Origin: Candidatus Mediterraneibacter faecavium
GTDB lineage: Bacteria > Bacillota > Clostridia > Lachnospirales > Lachnospiraceae
Assembly (NCBI GenBank): GCA_019119995.1
Contig: DWVY01000010.1
Span: forward strand, 1-64,000
Reading direction: 5' to 3'
DNA length: 64,000 nt
Of the stretch, positions 59,495-64,000 are shown piece by piece. A program made the translations under genes and the position numbers. Below the pieces are notes generated by a model. It did no database searches. It was not told where the DNA came from and saw only the letters and a list, made by a program, of their open reading frames with translations. Position 1 is the first letter of the stretch; every line of letters starts with the position of its first letter.

Positions 59495-59653
59495 TTTTCC
59501 TCCTTATTATAAATTCTTTCGTGTGTTCCTGCAACCACTGATATCCCTGATGAAAACCGGCTGAATAAGCCTCCTGAAGAAAATGGAATCCCTCAATTCC
59601 ACTACGCCTGCAAAAGATAATGCCCGGAGCGGGCCCCGCAGGTAAGTAATCCT

Positions 59654-59682
59654 ATTATATAAAACTGAAGAAAATGCTGCAA
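59654..59682 (-). promoter_or_regulatory. Promoter of the Rpn-like gene
   Basis: TTGCAG and TATAAT are 17 bases apart on the minus strand, 160 bases upstream of the Rpn-like start. The stretch 59495-59650 between them has no gene. Confidence 0.6.
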
Positions 59683-59737
59683 GATGTAATATTGCATAAA
59701 TCGTACGGATGAAATTACACAACGGGGAGGCTCAGAG

Positions 59738-61111
59738 CTACAGCCTGATCTCCCCGAGTCTCCCTGCGCCTTTCAGATATTTCCTGTAGATAAAGAAAAA
59801 TACCATGCAGGAGAGGCACGCCGCTATCCCATCGCACACCGGCTCGGCGAAGAACGCAGACCGCGCGGCAAATATGAGCGGCAGAATACAGGTAGCGCCG
59901 AAATAGATCCCTTTCCTGATCAGAGAAAGACTCAGGGATATCTTTGTCATTCCCAAGGCAGTCAGCCCGTCCACGATCACATACTGAAAACTCAGCGGAA
60001 CGATCATCAGCGTAAACACTTTGATGCCCCATACCGCAAGTTCCGTATATTCCGGCTCATTTGTAAAAATGCGCACAAAATACTGTGGCATAACTCTGGA
60101 GACGAGGAACATGACCGCCGTAAAGCAGAAGCACAGCATGAGTACCCAGAAAAATGTCTTCCTGATCCGGTCCGGTCTGTTTGCTCCGTAATTAAAACTG
60201 ATCAGAGGCTGGGAGCCCCCGGTGATCCCCAGCATGGGCGAAGTGATCAGGAGCATATAGCTCTGCACAATTGTCGCCGCCGTGATCAGCGTATCACCGT
60301 ACTCACTGCCGCCGTAATACTGGAGCACCGCGTTCAGTGCAATGATAATGATACTGTCGGTCGCAAGGATCAGAAACGGAGAAAACCCGATCTTCACAAT
60401 CTGTTTTCCCACAGAGAGTTCCGGTTTTACGAGCCCCAGCCGGATCTGCATCTTCTTCCGGCGCAGCGTGCACAGCACAAATACGCAGGAACACATCTGT
60501 GCGATCACAGTCGCAACGGCAGCCCCTGCCACTCCCATATCCATAAGAAAGATAAATACAGGGTCAAGGATAATGTTAATGACCGCGCCGATCAGAGTTG
60601 TCGTCATTCCGAAGATTGGAAAGCCCTGCGCCGTGATAAAATAATTCATTCCCGTGGATAAAAGCGCAAAAAAAGTTCCCGCCGTGTAGATCGTCATGTA
60701 TGTATCCGCATAGGGAAATGTCACGTCACTTGCGCCGAACCAGTTCAGGAGCTGTTCTTTTGTCAGGAGAAAAATCAGCGTCAGCGCCAGCGAGACAATG
60801 ATCAGGTAGGAAAAGCTGTTCGCCAGGATCTTCCGGGCGTTCTTCTCATCTCCGGCGCCCATCCTAACCGAAAACAGGACAGAGCCGCCGATACCGAACA
60901 GTGTACCGAAGGATGACAGCAGCGTGACAATGGGCGCGCAGACTCCCACTCCTGCCAGTGCGTCCGCCCCTGTCACCGGAATGTTGCCCACATAAATACG
61001 GTCCACGATGCTGTACAGCACATTTACGAGCTGTGCGAACATAAACGGGACCGATATCTTCAGTACGAGCAGGGGGATAGAATCCCTGCCGAAATCATTT
61101 GTTTTCTTCAT
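59738..61111 (-). CDS. MATE-family multidrug/Na+ efflux transporter
   Basis: A 457-residue membrane protein with about twelve helices in two related halves, the MATE layout. The start region FGRDSIPLLVLKISVPFMFAQLVNVLYSIVDRIYVGN (in parts) and the mid-protein GGSQPLISFNYGA are family hallmarks. It belongs to the bacterial NorM/DinF-like branch common in Clostridia. Substrate unknown; it stands alone. Confidence 0.9.
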   Translation of the reverse strand: MKKTNDFGRDSIPLLVLKISVPFMFAQLVNVLYSIVDRIYVGNIPVTGADALAGVGVCAPIVTLLSSFGTLFGIGGSVLFSVRMGAGDEKNARKILANSFSYLIIVSLALTLIFLLTKEQLLNWFGASDVTFPYADTYMTIYTAGTFFALLSTGMNYFITAQGFPIFGMTTTLIGAVINIILDPVFIFLMDMGVAGAAVATVIAQMCSCVFVLCTLRRKKMQIRLGLVKPELSVGKQIVKIGFSPFLILATDSIIIIALNAVLQYYGGSEYGDTLITAATIVQSYMLLITSPMLGITGGSQPLISFNYGANRPDRIRKTFFWVLMLCFCFTAVMFLVSRVMPQYFVRIFTNEPEYTELAVWGIKVFTLMIVPLSFQYVIVDGLTALGMTKISLSLSLIRKGIYFGATCILPLIFAARSAFFAEPVCDGIAACLSCMVFFFIYRKYLKGAGRLGEIRL

Positions 61112-61206
61112 TTTAATATTCCCTCTTTTCTCAATTCCGCCAGAATATTATAGCAGAAAAAGAGAAAGAGGGAAGTACTCTGCAGTAAAAATGCCAATAA
61201 AAAGGC

Positions 61207-62199
61207 TTAATCGATCAGATCATTCTGGAATCTGGACAGATGCTCATACGGCAGGATCAGCCGCCCCCGGTACAGGCCACAGCCGTCATTCATCAGGCTG
61301 TTATTTACAGCCGAGAACATATTCACGTCTACTTTTGCCAGTTCCAGCTCCTGCAGTTTTCTGACTCTTTCATATGCCTCGTCAAAATAGATATTCTCTC
61401 CCTCCGGGATACGGTCTCTTCTGGCGCGTTCGCTCTCCTGTTTTTTCTCATATCCGAGATGATTTGCCGGTCCGATCTCCGCTATGTCGTCCATCTCTTT
61501 GGTACGGAGCTGCATTTCCATATAGCATTTGGCGCTTTCATCAAAAAATGTAATGTGCAAAGACCTGTATCCATCCCTCTTTGCATGACAGATATAATCT
61601 CTGTAATACGGCCGCACCGCATCCTTCAGGAGCGGAGAATTGCTTTCCTTTACCCCGAAGGCCGGTTCCGCGCGGAATCCGCGTTCCTCAAGAAAATCTT
61701 TCATGACATTTGCGATGGCATACAGATTGCGGATTTCCTCCTTCTCCCGCTCCTGGTCATCTGAAATATGACACTTCGGCATTGAGATCACAATACGGTA
61801 TGCGATCAGGTCCCGGAAGCCGTCCAGCTTCTTTTTCAATTCTTCCAGCGGCGGATAGGCTCCATGCTCTGTATAATAATCATAGATATATTCTACAATG
61901 TAGCCATTAAATTTTGTTTCCGCCCGGATCAGGGATTTGATCCTTCCTTTAAATGTAAACGAGAGACTGGCATATTCCTTTGCCATGTACTTATAAAACT
62001 CCCGGATCTTCTGTGACTGTGCCGTCAGGAAATCATTGTGTTCCAACAGATCTGAAGTACGTTTCAGAAACATTGCGTGTATCCGGTCCACCTCGTTCTG
62101 ATTTTCCTCCGCCGAGATTTTCAGATCCCGGGTATATTTTTTCAGGATTTTCAGCACTGTATCTCCGGAATATAAATAGTCATTTAAAGATATCATCAT
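61207..62199 (-). CDS. RelA/SpoT-domain (p)ppGpp synthetase-like protein
   Basis: A 330-residue protein with a synthetase domain and no HD hydrolase, TGS or ACT domain. GRIKSLIRAETKF is the substrate-binding loop, DLIAYRIVISM follows, and KRDGYRSLHITF plus MEMQLRTKEMDDIAE complete the catalytic core. It fits a stand-alone alarmone synthetase, although the length and the extra N-terminal helices (about 75 residues) differ from the small RelP/RelQ enzymes. It follows the SulP-like gene by 35 bp. Confidence 0.85.
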   Translation of the reverse strand: MMISLNDYLYSGDTVLKILKKYTRDLKISAEENQNEVDRIHAMFLKRTSDLLEHNDFLTAQSQKIREFYKYMAKEYASLSFTFKGRIKSLIRAETKFNGYIVEYIYDYYTEHGAYPPLEELKKKLDGFRDLIAYRIVISMPKCHISDDQEREKEEIRNLYAIANVMKDFLEERGFRAEPAFGVKESNSPLLKDAVRPYYRDYICHAKRDGYRSLHITFFDESAKCYMEMQLRTKEMDDIAEIGPANHLGYEKKQESERARRDRIPEGENIYFDEAYERVRKLQELELAKVDVNMFSAVNNSLMNDGCGLYRGRLILPYEHLSRFQNDLID

Positions 62200-62234
62200 T
62201 CACACCTTACTTCTGTTTTGCAATCGACCGTTTC

Positions 62235-64000
62235 TTATTTATTTTGATTTTCCAGATTATGAAGCTTTTGTACCCCATCCGGATTCTGCTTCTGCAGGCG
62301 CTGTTCCAGGATCTCCCTTTTTTCGTTCAGGTGTTCCCTGATATTCGGGTGCTCCCTTAAGATCCGATCCCGCAGCACTTTCCTTCTTCGCTCGATCAGT
62401 CTGACGACAAGGGCGCTGTTTTCTTTCAATTCATCCGGGAGATCATCGATATGAAGTTCCAGTCTCCTGAGCAGTTCATCTTCATCCAACGGGCCGAGCG
62501 AATGCCAGTACTTCAGTTTTTCTTCCGGCCCGGCCTGGGACAGCTCCTCCAGATCTGAAATCCCGTGGATCTGTTCGACGATTGATTTTACCTGCTTCTC
62601 GATCTCCCGCACTGCATCCGCCCCGAACGCCCAGGCGAACTCTTCCAGTGAATTTTCTTCCTCGGGGGACAGGGCAAAATAAATATTTCTCCGTACCTTA
62701 TCCATCTCATTTTCCGGGATATCCAACGGGAAAGGCTCTTTCATGCCCATATCATAAAGCGCGGAAGTGATCGTTCTTCTCACCATTCCCTCCCGGATCA
62801 GCCTGCCGATGCCAAGCTTTCTGAACTGATCGTTCACGTTCCGGGAATGTTCGGTTATGTAAAATCTGATCTTCCGCTTTTTCAGTCTGTCCGCCAGAGA
62901 AGTCAATCCGTCTGCCGCCGTAATATCAATACTGTTGACTGCACCCGCGTCCAGAATGACTGCTTTTGTATCTTCTTTTATGTTATTTTCAATATCATTC
63001 TGAAGGATCTTGATATTTGCGAAAAACAGATTTTCGCTGAACCGGTAGATGAGGACATTTTTCACCGGCCACACGGACCGGTTCTTATCCAGATCGTAAA
63101 ATTCATGTTTTCCCGGTATCATTCCCCGGAAATGTCTGGGCGGATTGGTCGCCTTTATGATCACTGCCACAAAGGAGAGCAGGATCCCGGCCACGACGCC
63201 GTAGATCGTTCCAAGAAAGAGCACTACGACAAAAGCTGCCATAAAGATAAGGAATTCCTGTCTGCTCACCTTAAAGAGACGGATCGCCAGATGGATTTCC
63301 ACCACATTCACGAGCGCGGATATCACGATCGCCGTCAGCACGGGAACCGGCAGATAACCGATAAATCCCGTGGCGCACATCAGGATCACGGCCATCACGA
63401 TCCCTGCCGTCAGGGATACTGCCTGTGTCTGTCCCCCGTACTGTTCATTCATGGAAGTCCGTGAAATGCTTCCGTTGACAGGGCAGCATCCGACGGCTGC
63501 CGAAGCGATATTTCCGGCGGCGCAGGCCAGGATTTCCTGCCTGTCATCGATGCTGTAACCGTTTTTAGAAGCAAAATTATTTTCGGCAAGAAGTGTTTCT
63601 GCCATGACGACAACCGCTATCATCAGCCCGCGGCCCGCGACAGCCGTAAGATTGAGCTGCGGAAAATCCGGCAGAAAGAGCCCCGGAAGCCCCGTATCCA
63701 CATGATCCAGAAGGATCACGCCATAGTCGTCAATATGGAAAAATACCGTCAGGCAGACGCCGGCAGCCATAACCGCTGCCGCCATAGGGAATTTCGGGAT
63801 CAGGCGTTTCCCGGCGGTCAGAAGCGCCAATGCCAGGACGCCAAGGGCCAGCGAAACTCCGTTTATGTGGATCATGGACTCTGCCAGATGGCGGAGCAGT
63901 TCGGGCAGCTCGCCTGTTCCGGCAGATCCGCCCAGCAGTTTCGGGATCTGCATCAGGATGATCGTCACGGCGATCCCGCTGATAAATCCTCCCATGACCG
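62235..64000 (-). CDS. SulP-family anion transporter with STAS domain and long C-terminal extension (partial)
   Basis: The 5' end is off the window; the frame is open to base 64000, giving about 588 residues. Visible are several membrane helices, the SulP motif GSISRTSMNEQYGG and a STAS domain at about 305-410 (VILDAGAVNSIDITAADGL). Past the usual end there are about 165 further residues, charged and helical (EELSQAGPEEKLKYWHSLG, ERRRKVLRDRILREHPN), that I do not recognise. The family moves sulfate, bicarbonate or other anions. Confidence 0.85.
   Translation of the reverse strand, partial: VMGGFISGIAVTIILMQIPKLLGGSAGTGELPELLRHLAESMIHINGVSLALGVLALALLTAGKRLIPKFPMAAAVMAAGVCLTVFFHIDDYGVILLDHVDTGLPGLFLPDFPQLNLTAVAGRGLMIAVVVMAETLLAENNFASKNGYSIDDRQEILACAAGNIASAAVGCCPVNGSISRTSMNEQYGGQTQAVSLTAGIVMAVILMCATGFIGYLPVPVLTAIVISALVNVVEIHLAIRLFKVSRQEFLIFMAAFVVVLFLGTIYGVVAGILLSFVAVIIKATNPPRHFRGMIPGKHEFYDLDKNRSVWPVKNVLIYRFSENLFFANIKILQNDIENNIKEDTKAVILDAGAVNSIDITAADGLTSLADRLKKRKIRFYITEHSRNVNDQFRKLGIGRLIREGMVRRTITSALYDMGMKEPFPLDIPENEMDKVRRNIYFALSPEEENSLEEFAWAFGADAVREIEKQVKSIVEQIHGISDLEELSQAGPEEKLKYWHSLGPLDEDELLRRLELHIDDLPDELKENSALVVRLIERRRKVLRDRILREHPNIREHLNEKREILEQRLQKQNPDGVQKLHNLENQNK

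Noticed and set aside
1-64000. CRISPR arrays, rRNA and tRNA genes
   Set aside because: I looked for direct-repeat/spacer patterns, tRNA cloverleaf motifs (GGTTCRA) with acceptor stems, and rRNA blocks and found none I could support.

Overview
The window looks like a chromosomal segment of a gut Lachnospiraceae-type Firmicute (Clostridia). The support is the low-to-mid GC coding sequence with strong AGGAGG ribosome sites, the rpsF-ssb-rpsR / gdpP-rplI-dnaB cluster, the murT-gatD pair, a Gram-positive sortase B, an LPXTG-type surface protein and a conjugative element typical of that family. This is inference from gene content; no 16S gene is present.

Region 1 to about 18.5 kb is mobile DNA, nearly all on the minus strand. 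It begins inside a giant methylase/helicase gene that runs off the left edge and carries a nested tnpV frame. It continues with small element genes, a thioester-domain surface adhesin, parB/parA and two small genes. Then come more AT-rich defence cassettes: an AbiJ-type abortive-infection gene, and a three-gene operon of a long nucleotide cyclase with a coiled coil, a PycTM-like membrane effector and a second short nucleotide cyclase. That operon looks like a two-cyclase Pycsar anti-phage system. It is bracketed by two diverged copies of an element-encoded tail of the rRNA methyltransferase gene rlmD (rumA). Each copy begins with a near-identical 30-bp core (29/30), and each is followed by a related stem-loop. 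A serine-recombinase-like tail remnant lies beside the right copy. The arrangement reads as successive insertions at the 3' end of rlmD, with the chromosomal gene repaired each time by an element-borne C-terminus.

From 18.5 kb to the right end the DNA is chromosomal. Blocks in order are: rlmD, yhaM and an HtrA-like protein that lacks its catalytic His and Asp; mutS2; a two-component system facing an orphan sugar-type binding lipoprotein; a 2x[4Fe-4S] ferredoxin; about 0.9 kb of gene-free DNA dominated by two very long imperfect hairpins; a MerR regulator with a 24-bp repeat array; dnaB, rplI and gdpP; a CoA-disulfide-reductase/rhodanese/sulfite-reductase-like fusion with a DUF134 regulator; and rpsR-ssb-rpsF.

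Next is one eight-gene operon that couples nickel-pincer cofactor synthesis (larE, larB, larC) to a nickel-type ABC transporter (nikABCDE), preceded by a highly structured leader. After it come DUF3842 and DUF951 genes, sortase B, a LUD protein, a phosphatase/LRR/VWA/MoxR-ATPase operon, murT-gatD, a HAD phosphatase, an Rpn-like nuclease with a 14-residue repeat tail, a MATE transporter, a RelA/SpoT-type synthetase and a partial SulP transporter with a long C-terminal extension.

The observations most worth following are the two-cyclase Pycsar operon and its nested att-like bracketing, and the two giant hairpins at 28.86-29.59 kb. The mismatches I tallied in those hairpin stems fall as G-U wobbles on opposite strands.
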